Positions 10,861 through 21,849 of a DNA stretch of 64,000 bases are shown in pieces; within the stretch, counting starts at the first letter, position 1; the number at the start of each line of letters is the position of its first letter. Both the position numbers and the translations under genes were made by a program. The stretch comes from Platanthera guangdongensis. Lineage: Eukaryota > Streptophyta > Magnoliopsida > Asparagales > Orchidaceae. The notes below the pieces were generated by a model. It made no database searches. It worked only from the letters and a program-made list of their open reading frames with translations, and was not told the DNA's origin. The stretch spans positions 27,728,390 to 27,792,389 of the forward strand of contig CM077151.1 in the NCBI GenBank assembly GCA_039583875.1, given 5' to 3'.

Positions 10861-13800
10861 AGGGCGCCTCGGTCTGGTGGAAGCCAGAAGGAGAGTGTGA
10901 TTATTTAAGTGTGGTTGGTATTTCTCAGTAAAAATAGACTAATTCTCTTATAAATCCATAGATATCAGCGCAACATTCTTATCGATTGCAATTAGAAACA
11001 CAAGGGTCTGGTGGTGACGGGCACTAGTTGAAAATTGGGGCTATGAAACCAATTATGTTATTTGGTGAAATTATATTTTTGGTGTTGTCACAAATATAAA
11101 CTGTATTTTTGGTGTTGTCACTCGACGCCTGAGGTTTGGTGTTGAGTGGCGTTGAGATCTAATTAGAGTAAATTAATTCTGGATTTATTTGGTTTTATAA
11201 TATCAATTTCCAAGGCATTTTCCTCTGTCTACTCATATTTATCTTAATTTTCAGTTAGCAATTTTCATAATTATTAATGAACTGGAGCTGATTTTGAATT
11301 TCCATAATTGAATAGTTTTGGGTATGATATCTCAAGCGTATACATGTCTGTAAGAAAATCTATTTATTACCCACGTCAAAATTATATTTGTGTTCTTGGA
11401 TGTAGTTTTCACATGACATTGTTCATCAAATTGAAATTTTATTGCATTTCATTGACGTCATACTCTGATATCCTTTTTCCGCATTGACATTGATATTTAA
11501 GAGTAATATTTGAATTGTAATTAATCATATTGGTGCAAAATACTTTATAGAGGTTAAAAGTACTTTTTTTTTCTTAATATTTTTTTCTGCAGTGTAATGA
11601 ACTTGTTGTCTGAAATATATTTTCAACCAAAAATTGTTCCGAGGATGCTTGATGCTTGACACACTGAAGAGGGAAAGGAAGAATGCCCTAGCATTGACAA
11701 CTTCAAACCTTAATCACTGCAAGTCATTTGAAAATGAAGATTCGAGGTAGAAGAACTCAGAAATTATAAGAAATAGAGAACTTAGAAATCAAACCTGTTA
11801 TGGCCAAGGTAGCGCATTTGAGCCCTAGGTAGACCGGTGAAATTAATTGTGAATACATAAAATAATTTTATCCCAAAATGAAATCTATGATGCAAATGAA
11901 TTATTGGTGGTTAATATATGGTAGAAACGTATAAATCAAAAGAAGAAAACAAAAACTTAAGCAAGAGCAGAAAATTGCCCAGATACTAATAAAAAGTTTC
12001 ATTTTTTAATAAATTGCCCTTATAATGAGGTAAACAGCTTTTCCTGGTAAATCAACTCATGGAGATGTAAATCACCACAATGCACTAGAACATTTCATTA
12101 GCAGATCTTCCATAATAATTTCATTTTGTTATCACAGAATGAGAAACATTGAGCAAAATCAGCCATGTTTTTGGTAAATATGACATTTGTAAACGACATT
12201 GTGATCACATTTTTGTAAATCAGACATGTTGTTGGCACGCGTGTGGCGCCACTCCTACGCATTGGCGCATGCGGGCGCTGCATGCTTGTGGCCCGTTGGC
12301 ACTCCCGCATGTTGGTCCATCACCCTCCTAAAACTTTAACCAATTCGTGCTGAAGGAATGAACTCAAGCTTAGTCAAGCTTCAAAAAAAATCATATCTTC
12401 ATATTGTTTCGCTATTATTATGTTAGCTCTGCTGTAAATCTTCTATCTCTAATTGGCATGAACTTTTCACAAAATTATCATCATGATCGCATAAATATCA
12501 ACACGTTATAGTAAAAAAAAGATAGATAAAAGTATCAATAAAACCCCATTTTAATTCCCACAAACAACACTGCATTTCTCTCCTCTTCAATTCCCTTCAT
12601 TACTCTCCACTTCTTTATCAAAAGTAACCGAAGGGGGCTCGAACTTGCTGAAATCTTGAAAGCGGAGGCAAGAGAGAAACAAATAAAGCAAAGAAGAGCC
12701 AAGAAATGGAGAATCGGTGAGATTTTTGCTCTGGTGCAGAACCTCCCAAAATTGCTACAAACCCACTCCATGGGACCTCTTTGTCTCCCTCATGGGCCAA
12801 ATACAGAAGCTCTGTTGTTGCCGAACTGAATGTCACCATTAGATAAACTACAAGCTGTCAACATATAATTACCTTAGCACGGCATGACAAAACATCATCA
12901 AAAAATATCACATTTTTTCATTTTATTATAGCATTTTGGGGTCCCCTATGGACTAATTTGTAGTTTATTAAATATTTTTTTTTATAAGCAGTGGTGTTTT
13001 AGTTTATAACGCATATCGTCTCACCATGATTTAGCTGCTAATTTTGTTTTATATAGTCTAAATCATATAGATTGTAATGATCCCAAGATTCCATCAACAC
13101 GACGCATTATATTTGGCCCTGCCAAATGAAAAAAATTCATTCTTTGGTATAAAAATTCAAAATTCTCTCCAACATTTGAGCAGATTTTAGCACTGCAATA
13201 TGTTGCACCACATTTCCTAAGTTGATTTGAGCTAATCAATACATTTTCGCTGAAGTGCGGATTGCAACATAGTAAGAACATCTTTTGCAAACAAGAATCA
13301 ACAAAGCATAAACAATAAACTGTAAGGAATTCTTATAGAGATATAGGTTTATGAATTATTTAGATTATTAGCAAATACTAATGAATTTCGTGGAGATTTG
13401 TCATTAGTTTCCTGGTCATTTCATACTGCAATTGTTCAAACAGGGGAAAAGTGCTGCTCTGGAGCAGTGATTAGGTCATTCCCATTGTGACTAAAAGACA
13501 AATCGAGAAAACAAATGAAACTCATATAATTCAATTGACTTTCAAAAATCCTTACCAAAATGAAGAAGATATAGTTTCGCGGCAAGGTATTTAGACTAAA
13601 AAAGTGCTACTCTGCCGCAACAATAGATACAAGCTCAGGTTTGATTTAATGCATGTGTGCATCCATTTAAAAAGTTGTTTCAATATTAGATCGAGAATAT
13701 TAAAATCAAAGAGCTCAAATTTATTTGATAACACGAGAAAGATAAACATTTGAATCTGTATAGTTTACTTCATATCTATTGATTCTCAATATAAAGTTGA

Positions 13801-14116
13801 TGTTGATAAATCCAACACCACTGCTCCTTCCATAATTACCTGAAACCAATTCATAATTATTCTCCCCAATTCCCTAGCTTAGATTAAATTCATCCCAGTT
13901 AGGTGATGTATAAATTAAAGGAAGAGATTACTCAATATATGGATTCAATGAACTACACTTTAAGATAAACAGTTATAAGATGCTCGAGAAGAAGAAACTC
14001 CATATTATGTAAAGCATCCACATTATCAGAGGTGGCAGTTCGATCAACAAGTGTAAAAAGTTTCTGTAACATAAAACTAAAAAAACTTGCAGTGTTACTA
14101 AATGCTTTCTGAGTAC
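10861..14116. other. AT-rich DNA without a supported gene
   Basis: Short ORFs at 12098-12839 and 13063-13290 show no recognisable domain or splice context. The missing last exon of eIF1 was looked for here, downstream of the fragment at 14117-14455, and was not found. A short direct repeat containing TTTTTGGTGTTGTCAC occurs at about 11080-11122. Confidence 0.45.
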
Positions 14117-14455
14117 CTGGATGAGGAAGGTGGACACATTCTTCCTTTGGTCACCTTGGATTTGAATGACCTGCAGAAGACGATATTGAAGAGGAGTTGA
14201 ATGACATATGCGGCGAGAACTTGGGAGAAAAATCATGAACGAAGGATACCTGACCAAGCTCTGGATCCTCGACATTAGTACCATTGCAGCAAAATTCTTT
14301 CTTCAAGTCTTTAAGGATCTTGGTTTTACTAAATGCTTTCTTCAGGCCCTGCACCGTGGTCAGGCTCTTCCTCCCATTACGCTGCTGAACGCGAATGTGC
14401 ACGTACTCCTTTGACCCAGCACCAGCATTGTCCGCATTAGCCTCGGCAAATGGAT
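14117..14455 (-). pseudogene. Partial eIF1 (SUI1) gene: two internal exons
   Basis: On the minus strand, exon 14250-14455 reads DPFAEANADNAGAGSKEY, VHIRVQQRNGRKSLTTVQGL, KK..., and ends at DPELGQ before a GT donor. Exon 14117-14170 reads VIQIQGDQRKNVSTFLIQ between an AG acceptor and a GT donor. These match the core of translation initiation factor eIF1, which controls start-codon selection on the 40S ribosome. The first exon (MS.LD..PTAF) and the last exon (AGIVKKD.IKIHGF) were not found in the neighbourhood, so this is an internal gene piece, probably non-functional. The two-ORF transposon-like unit begins 255 bp upstream on the same strand. Splice signals are intact. A functional gene with very long outer introns is possible but unlikely. 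Confidence 0.82.
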
Positions 14456-14713
14456 CTGAAGGCAGAACATTTACACTCCTAAGGCAATGGTTTAACTTCT
14501 AAACACTGGCTAGGATTTCTGCACCTATAGAGTGACAGTGAATGCAAGTATGACCTATGCAACAAGGGGACCAGGTAGACGAGCAAAAAGTGCAAGCAAG
14601 CAGAGCCACCTCAACAAGCCTAGTGAGATTAAAAGAAGGAAAATTCAAATAATTGAGAAGAAAAATTCTTAAGATGGAAATGAAACCAAAAGCCAAGTAT
14701 TGTCTACCTGCTA

Positions 14714-15958
14714 TCAGCTCTTTTTCTTGTTATCATCCTTGACCTTTTGCTTGAGCTGCCCATCAGATCGGGCTCGAAACTGGTTCATCCCCAATACCCG
14801 CGCGACTCGCGCCCAGTACAAGAAACGTCTGGCCAGACTCTTCCAAGACGTTTGATCACCAGTCGATGATTTCACATGGGAGCGCTCTCCTGGGCTGGTC
14901 AGCAAGTAATTGAGCAGCTCCTTCTCTGCTTGGGAAAACGGCTCCCCTGCAGATGGGGAAGGAACGGTGGCCGTCAATATCTGATCCAAAGCAGGCAACT
15001 GATGATCGACCATGAATGGCGGACGCAAACCAATCTCGCTGACAACAGACGTGTTGGCCACAACAGGTTCCACCGCCGTTGTAATGACTGTAGAAGAGGT
15101 CGGTTGATTTGAATTCCGGGTGGTCGGAGATGCAGCTGGAACTGATGGTTCGGCCGATGGCGACGACGAAATATTTAGGAAACTTGGATCGTCGTGCTGT
15201 TGGGCAGCCTCGGAATGCAATTGCAAACGAGAATGACAACTTGGTCGTGCTGATGTGGTTGATGACACACGCTTCTTGAGGCGTGCAAGATACTCCCAAC
15301 GATTCTGGATCTCCTTGTGGGTCATCTCTACCAAATCATCACGACGGGAAGCAATGCGGGCGTACGCGGGGGCGATCACTTTGGTCCAATGAATGTTGCC
15401 GGCATGTCCATCATCAATCTCTTGCTGAACTAGTCGATCAATGATATCGTCTGATGACCCTTCAATGAGTTGTTCGGGCGCAGATTGTAGATCTGATGCA
15501 CGGGGTTGACATAAACTGTGACTGGCGTCGGTTGCCAAGGTGACGATTCGAGTTGTAGTCGTTGTCACGGTCTCTTCCAACTGCACAATGTTGAAACTGT
15601 CAACAGGGGGCGACCGCAATGGAGGAATCACTGACGCGGCTTGACTCAAGGCAGTAATGATGCTGCGTTTGGGCGCTGCTCGTTGAATGGGCAATCTGAA
15701 TCGGGCCTGGACAACCATATCCTCCAAGTGTTGTTTTAAGACTTGTTCCGATTTCGGCCGAATGAACCGTTTGAAAGAGAAATTGGTGCTACGCAGAGCC
15801 GAGACTAGAACGGACCAGATTCGGTGCAATTGTGGAAGATGCAAAGATTCAACAGGGAAATCCTTCAGATCCTGAAGTTCATCGGGTAGAAGAAATTTGA
15901 TGGCAATCATTCGGAGCAAGCGACGCTCCAAGGGGTTGATCATTGGTGAAGTGCTCAT
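14714..15958 (-). CDS. 414-aa Myb/SANT-like accessory protein of a putative two-gene transposon
   Basis: The frame is intact and intronless, from MSTSPMINPLERRLL to a Lys-rich end (DDNKKKS). I recognise no full-length family. Three regions look like Myb/SANT or trihelix modules: residues 10-85 (W49, ending in a K-rich QVLKQHLEDM helix), residues 172-231 (HWTKVIAPAYARI ... THKEIQNRWEYLARLKKRV, with the W..NRW spacing of Myb repeats) and residues 341-411 (SWKSLARRFLYWARV ... SDGQLKQKVKDDNKKK). Ser/Thr/Pro-rich linkers join them. Its ATG lies nine bases after the stop of the transposase-like ORF upstream. By analogy with Harbinger, where a Myb-like protein brings transposase to the DNA ends, it may be a DNA-binding or import partner; that role is inference. 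Its GC content is higher than the flanking AT-rich DNA. Confidence 0.75.
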   Translation of the reverse strand: MSTSPMINPLERRLLRMIAIKFLLPDELQDLKDFPVESLHLPQLHRIWSVLVSALRSTNFSFKRFIRPKSEQVLKQHLEDMVVQARFRLPIQRAAPKRSIITALSQAASVIPPLRSPPVDSFNIVQLEETVTTTTTRIVTLATDASHSLCQPRASDLQSAPEQLIEGSSDDIIDRLVQQEIDDGHAGNIHWTKVIAPAYARIASRRDDLVEMTHKEIQNRWEYLARLKKRVSSTTSARPSCHSRLQLHSEAAQQHDDPSFLNISSSPSAEPSVPAASPTTRNSNQPTSSTVITTAVEPVVANTSVVSEIGLRPPFMVDHQLPALDQILTATVPSPSAGEPFSQAEKELLNYLLTSPGERSHVKSSTGDQTSWKSLARRFLYWARVARVLGMNQFRARSDGQLKQKVKDDNKKKS

Positions 15959-15967
15959 GACAGCTTC

Positions 15968-18394
15968 TCATAGATTAAGCCCTTGTAATGCCGACTGACG
16001 TTCATTGCCCGATGCGTTGAGGCTGCGATGTTTTTTGTGGTGGCTTGATGAAGAGCTGCACTCATGCGATGTTGGTCCTGGCTTGCGGCGCTTGCGATTG
16101 GACTGAATGGAATGAGGCATGTTGCTGAATTTGACGCCAGATTCGGAGCCAATCAACGGAGCAGCGTCGTCAACATGATTCAGATCATCATCGTCCCGCG
16201 GTGCATCATTGTCTTCTTCAACGATACGATGATCATCGTGAGCCCGCTCAACAACAGCAGCGACAGCATCAAGGGCATCGTGAACAATCGCATCGAACGT
16301 GTGACTCGACCAAATTGCATTATCGGCGATTGATTCCGCGATCACTCCAAGCGATTTCAGTTGCCCTGCAGGAATTTCGGGCAATTGAGGAAGGGATTGT
16401 CCAAACGCTGTCGTCAATCCAAATTCGTCGTCGCAATCATCAATCGAGAGAGGCAATAAGTGAAACATCGTCGACAGAGACGTAAGCGAGGGAGTGATGC
16501 CATCAGTCGGAAACAGTGCGAGATATTGAGTGAGAATGATATGCATCCCAGAGATTGGCAAATACACCCAGCGAGGATCAAATTGGAGTTCACCTCGAAA
16601 GTTGATTTGAGCGACAACGGCATGTAGCAGCAAGTTCCCTCCTTCCAGGGATATGGTCTCCGGGCAAATAGCTCGTCCATGACGCCACAAGTTTTCGTTC
16701 TTCCCCGATCCACGACGCATACTCGAACGAAAGAAGTGATCCACGACGGTAGTCAACGCGGATGTTGGCGGCGTTAAGCAATTTCTGATGTGTTTTTTCT
16801 GTGTCTCGTGGCAAGCGAGAAGTTTGCTCGTCACGATGCGCTTGGATGAGGGCACATCAGTCTCGATTTCCCACTTTTTAATGCGATCCAACAGTGCATC
16901 CAATTCAGCCTCAATGATGGAGCCATCCCGCATCGGAGCTTGTCCAGTGCCAACAATGATTTCGGCCACGGCAGACATGAATTGTTCATGCCGAGCACGA
17001 TCCGCGCTGTTCGAATTGTCCCGGTATCTTGTGATCAGGTGATGATTGTCGAGGAGAACAATGATGTTCTCAAACTCTTCCAGCCATTCTCGATCATCGC
17101 AACACTTGTCCAGGTACATGATGAGCAGCGAAGTATCAATACCGTAAGTGTTGTACCGTCTAAGCAAACCCCGACAAACTGATCGACGTTCCGCATTGCC
17201 CGTCGTGCTTGTGAATTGATGGGAGAGGATTTGTTGGCGCTCGTTCATGACGGAGTGCAATCCAGCAACGGGGGCGAATTTCCTGCCGTTGAACTCATCT
17301 GTTAATTTCATGCGTCCCGGCACGTTGTGATGATGGTCGGCCGAGAGATGAGTCCCGGTGATGGCGCCTTCCATTCTGTTGAAGAACGGGAGTTGGCGAG
17401 CAATGCAGTCGTTGACCAGGCCTGTCAGCGTCGATTCCACTGGACCGAGAGTGCCATTGTACCCGTTGCAATGCTGAAAGAACGACGGAAAATCGGGAAA
17501 CACTGTCAGATCCTGAGACGACGACGATTGCCAGAGTACGACATCCCGAGCGCGCATTTCCAAATACCACGACACGTGACCACGATATAGCGCGGCTTGA
17601 CGCATGTATCGAGTCGTTCGGGCACAACGAATCACCTTGGCGGCATCAGCACTGCCAGAACGGGACGTGTACAAGTCGTATGCCATTTGAACAAGACCGA
17701 CGTCGTGCGCGCTCTGTTCAAACAGCTGCACGGGATAGTTAAGGATGATAGGCGCCGGGATCAATTTCTCTGTTTTGGCCTCATCCATTACATGGAACGT
17801 GGCACCACAACCGCCTGAGTTCTTCGACTTCTTGCACACGTATCGAGCACAGATAGCAAATCCGGTGGTGTCGATGCAATCGATGATTCGCGGGGCACTA
17901 AATTGCTTGCGAAAAAGAAAGCCTATTTTGTTGCAAGACGGACATGCACCCGCTGTCACGTTGACGTTGTACTGTCGTTCCGGATCGATCACGAACAACG
18001 GTTTCAGAAGATAAGCGTTCAGGTCGGGGCGCTTGCTCCACAGTGGCACAGGCGGATCAATTCGGATAGGAGGGCGCAGGCCATCCTCGATCAGTTGTAG
18101 TTGGATCTTGATCCAATCCTCCTGAATCTTGTTCAACGTGCCAGATTGCTTGCCACAAACGCACGGCTCGCTAGTAGGGCGGTCAAATGCTGACGAATAG
18201 AATGGCGGAGTTTGGGTCGGAATCGAATCCGATGGAATTTCAGGGCAGCGACGGACGAGGGTCTCCTCCGATCGCTGTGTTTTCGCAATGTCCCGCAGCA
18301 CAAGATCGATACCGTTCATTGTCGATGATGACTCGAGGATGAAGACCAAAGTGTTGATCAAGCCTGAGGCCCTGAAGTATATGCAATAATGCAA
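15968..18394 (-). CDS. 808-aa putative DDE transposase with N-terminal cysteine cluster
   Basis: This is one uninterrupted frame of 808 codons. The natural start is probably Met26 (MNGIDLVLRDIAKTQ, about 18319), because the 5' 22 bases look like an intron end (acceptor at about 18373). Residues 115-215 carry a likely zinc-binding cluster (CPSC 151-154, C173, C182, C187, C196) inside a segment like the DUF6729-type domain found before transposase cores in fungal and fish elements (family name from memory). An RNase H-like core follows: D353 in SADHHHNVPGRMK, a .ALHSV.NE-like strand at 376-386, D429 in MYLDKCCDD and D449 in VLLDNHHLITRY. This order matches D..H..K, .TD.CC and V.LD..H blocks of those proteins. 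The C-terminus is acidic, then basic with an NLS-like RKRRKPG. No plant host-gene similarity is recognised, and the superfamily is uncertain. Confidence 0.75.
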   Translation of the reverse strand: MHYCIYFRASGLINTLVFILESSSTMNGIDLVLRDIAKTQRSEETLVRRCPEIPSDSIPTQTPPFYSSAFDRPTSEPCVCGKQSGTLNKIQEDWIKIQLQLIEDGLRPPIRIDPPVPLWSKRPDLNAYLLKPLFVIDPERQYNVNVTAGACPSCNKIGFLFRKQFSAPRIIDCIDTTGFAICARYVCKKSKNSGGCGATFHVMDEAKTEKLIPAPIILNYPVQLFEQSAHDVGLVQMAYDLYTSRSGSADAAKVIRCARTTRYMRQAALYRGHVSWYLEMRARDVVLWQSSSSQDLTVFPDFPSFFQHCNGYNGTLGPVESTLTGLVNDCIARQLPFFNRMEGAITGTHLSADHHHNVPGRMKLTDEFNGRKFAPVAGLHSVMNERQQILSHQFTSTTGNAERRSVCRGLLRRYNTYGIDTSLLIMYLDKCCDDREWLEEFENIIVLLDNHHLITRYRDNSNSADRARHEQFMSAVAEIIVGTGQAPMRDGSIIEAELDALLDRIKKWEIETDVPSSKRIVTSKLLACHETQKKHIRNCLTPPTSALTTVVDHFFRSSMRRGSGKNENLWRHGRAICPETISLEGGNLLLHAVVAQINFRGELQFDPRWVYLPISGMHIILTQYLALFPTDGITPSLTSLSTMFHLLPLSIDDCDDEFGLTTAFGQSLPQLPEIPAGQLKSLGVIAESIADNAIWSSHTFDAIVHDALDAVAAVVERAHDDHRIVEEDNDAPRDDDDLNHVDDAAPLIGSESGVKFSNMPHSIQSNRKRRKPGPTSHECSSSSSHHKKHRSLNASGNERQSALQGLNL

Positions 18395-19549
18395 TTTAAA
18401 TTAGATGAAATATCATTATATACCACTATAATTAACAAAGATTTTTTATGATCAATTAATGTATAACACATTCAGGATAACTTATAACTTTATAGAGATC
18501 GAAAAACATCATTTTATAACACAGTAAAAAAACAAATTGCGAAGATTCTTATAGAAATTTCAATGAAAGTAATTAACACATTTATAATTGTAGTGGCTGG
18601 AAGATGGAAGGCTTGTCGGAAGCGAATAGCTCCAGCAAGGCTGTCGTGGCTTCAGGCGGCGGGAGAAGAGGAGAGTAACAATTACCTCGCAATAGAAGAA
18701 TATCAAACCTGAAAAGTACTAATAGCCAAGCCCTGAAGAGAAATGAATGTGTTCAGGCATAAAGCAAAATTGTACACGAACAAAAAGCAAGCTCTCGTGA
18801 TTCCGTCATGAATTCAATAAAGAAGAATCACTTAGTACTAATAGCTCGCGGAAAGCTAATTTTTGTTTACATCAACAAAAATATTTTTTAAACTTAGAAT
18901 TGATATCATGATATTGAGAAGACTTGTGGTAAAATACAAGAAAATCTTGACAAAATGAGATCCTACTTTACTCTCTACAAGATATCATGGAGGCATCCAA
19001 TTTACAATGTATCACATCGTCAGTAGCCATATCCCAACTCTTAAGGGGCAAATAAGTTTCTAATGAATTCTTCAATATTGGATTGACGCGAACTCAAAGC
19101 TTTCATAAAAGACTACCATCTCCCCTTCTCCCTATCTTCCATTCCTCTATCACCTACCATGTCAAAGAGGAACAAGCAAAATAAAAAAACAAATCAAATA
19201 CGTACACTATTATCACACTCTACACTGTCATGAGCAAGACACTCTGAATCCTCAAAAACTGATTCAATGAAATCCAAAACTGGGAAATTGACAATATCAT
19301 GCCCAAAAACAGCTCCAAATGAATCATGAAGGCCAGCAGAAAATCATCTAAGTGCATATGGAAGTGGTTGCCTGTAAACAAAGTTGACTCTAACTCTAAA
19401 ATGATGTCAATTTATGCTTGCCTGTAAACAAAGTTGACTCTAACTCACAATACATAGAAGAGGAATACCTGAAATCGGAAGCCTGGAGCCTAACAGACGG
19501 TGAAATCGGGAGCCTGCAGTAGGTTGAAATTGGGAGACGAAACTCAGAA
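18395..19549. other. AT-rich flank upstream of the two-ORF unit
   Basis: No supported coding sequence. GC content drops abruptly compared with 14.7-18.4 kb. The segment should hold the promoter and one terminus of the putative element, but no clear terminal inverted repeat could be matched to the 14.46-14.71 kb side by eye. A direct repeat (TGCCTGTAAACAAAGTTGAC) is at about 19369 and 19420. Confidence 0.4.
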
Positions 19550-19910
19550 CCTAGCCTTGCAGGAGGGGGTCGCCGGAGCCCTAGGAGAGCTCTAGAAGCA
19601 GAATCAGCGGTCGACAGAGCTTCCTTGGAGGTTTCCGTCAAAGAGGCTGAAAGATGGATGCAGTGTGGCTTTAGGAGGCGCTGAAGTTAGGAAACGTTGA
19701 TGGCGTGAGGTGGTGGCGATGTGAGCCTTCCGCCGGGAAGAACGGTCGCTGGAGTTGGGTGCTTCGTCGGTCGGGAGAGAGGAGATCGGGAAGGTAGGGC
19801 AGCGCCGGTCGGTGTGGGGAACAATTTTTTTTTCTGCGGGAATGAGAACAGCGCTTTCGGGGAGAAATGGGAATCGCGGAAGCTTTCGGGGGGTAAAGTG
19901 GGAAAATCGG
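19550..19910. repeat. GC-rich block, duplicate of 21850-22130
   Basis: The block shares the order GGAGGGGGTCGCCGGAGCC, GGAGGTTTCCGTC, GATGTGAGCCTTCCGCCGGG, GAGAGGAGATCGGG with 21850-22130, with many differences and indels. In both copies the ORFs are broken and different, so it is a dispersed repeat rather than a gene. Confidence 0.7.
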
Positions 19911-19937
19911 AAATTCAGTCCGATTAAGTCGTTGCAT

Positions 19938-20085
19938 GTCATACACACACACACACATACATTCATGCACACACACACATACACACACATACATACATAC
20001 ACACACATACATTCATACATACACACATACACATACATTCATACACACACACACACATACATTCATATACACACACAGATAGGGA
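19938..20085. repeat. CA / CATA microsatellite
   Basis: About 150 bp of CA dinucleotides mixed with CATA and CATTCATA units. ORFs here (Met-Tyr-Val-Cys runs) are artefacts. Confidence 0.9.
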
Positions 20086-21849
20086 TGCCCAAAAGAACTA
20101 CCCAAATATGCTAGATAGTTGATGACCATACACCAAGTAAAAACATATTAGCAACATTATCAATTGGGCAAACAATCAAATGATTGATACATTCTCTCCA
20201 TTATCCTTAGCTTCTTGTTTGAGTGCTATTTTTACATGTAGTGCTGTGGATTTTGAAAGAGTGCATTATGACATTATGTATTTGAAAAAATTCTTTCTTA
20301 ACATATTGGATGTTTAAAGCACACTCCTCCAAGGTTATGGGGAATTAAGGAAGACCCTTCTAAATTTGTCGTTGCATGTCTACTTAATGAAAATGCATCA
20401 AGTTATCAGCTAGTTTGTCAAGCAGGTGCTTGTTGTGCAACACCTCAACTGTATGATTAAGAAGATAGGATCATCCAAGGTACACTTCCTAAGAATACTA
20501 CGTATTATTTTTTATACTCTTTTTCACATTTACTCAGTTCATATGGAAAAGAGCTTCCAAAAAGGAATGGTATATTATATCCTTAGTCTTCCCGACATCT
20601 AAAAAGGAAATACCCTTCATTCACTCCTGCCTCTCTTATTGTTATCTCCTCTCCTTCACATCTGGAAGATACTGGTCTACACATGTCTCCACCAACAATT
20701 CATGAATCTTCATCAAAAATTCATGTGTCATCATGTTTGTATAAAGAAGGTAATATGACTATATTGACAAAGATTCAATCTGACTTAAAAGAGCAATTTG
20801 AGTTTGTTAAAGCGAGTTTCAGAAATCTTGAAAGCAAAATTGAAGACTTTTCCAAGTCATTTCAGCTACATGGAAAAGCCGAGAAAAGAATGGAAACGTA
20901 GACATGAACAAGAAGAAGAGAGTGTTATAGTGCAAAAGATAGTACTTGAAGTTAAGAAGTGTATATTGGCTGTGAATATTAACTTTTCATTTTGTTATCT
21001 TCTATACTAGTTTAAAAGTTTTGCTAATATTGGCCTCTGAACATTACTTTTAAATGTCTTTATTTTGTATCAAATTTTACTCATTTATTATTTAGAGAAA
21101 CTATCTCCCCCTTAAGAAATGACTCCCTTAGGATCTGAGAAGAACTTAGGACTATTTAATTCTTAACTCTGATTATGAGCACAATGCTTTGACCATATAG
21201 ATAGTCAAGACACATCTCATATCATCTGAATAAGTGATATCATAATAAATAAATAACTCAACTAATGTTCAAGACACTCGAATGACATTCATTTCGTGAG
21301 GTCAGATCGAGCAAACTAAAGTATAGAATCAACTACTATGATCCTGTCAGAAAAAGGTGCTCTAGTAAGTTCCTGTTTCTTTCTCTATTATCCGAACACT
21401 CTATACACCAGAAGTTATCATCCTTCTATCTGCTTCGACCTTAACCATGGCCAGTAGACAAGTTCAAATTGATTAAGAATCATAGTTCAAAATTTCATAA
21501 TATCGTGATTTTTCTAAAAAGCTGCAAGTTAAAAAAAAATTGTCTCTTCCTGATTTTATATATCCTCAAGAGTTGATACAGTTTCATGAAAGTGCAAAGA
21601 TTTCATTTGGAAATCATATATAGGCTATCATTCATTTTGTTGATGTTATTATCAACCCTGCCATGATAAACTACAGGGCAAAAAACAGGGCAAAATAGAA
21701 TTGTTGCTTACCTAGAATTAGGGCAAAAAACAGGGCAAAACGAACTGAAGAAAACACCGGAAGAGGAAAACGCAGGGGTGGCGCCGGCTGGAAGCGAGGA
21801 AAACGCGGGGGCTCTGCATCCGCCGGAGTGTTACTGAAACAACCGGAAG
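20086..21849. other. No supported gene
   Basis: AT-rich sequence. The plus-strand ORF 20683-20901 encodes a Lys/Glu-rich, possibly coiled-coil 72-residue peptide with no recognised family and may be a scrap of a decayed element. Two copies of GGGCAAAAAACAGGGCAAAA occur near 21676 and 21722. Confidence 0.4.

Noticed and set aside
14856..17818. Many overlapping ORFs on both strands across the two-ORF unit
   Set aside because: They are shadow frames of the two long ORFs, whose motif content and uninterrupted length make them the coding frames.
19604..20114. ORFs of 113-144 codons over the CA array
   Set aside because: Half of each is a microsatellite translation and the rest lies in a dispersed repeat whose second copy has other frames.
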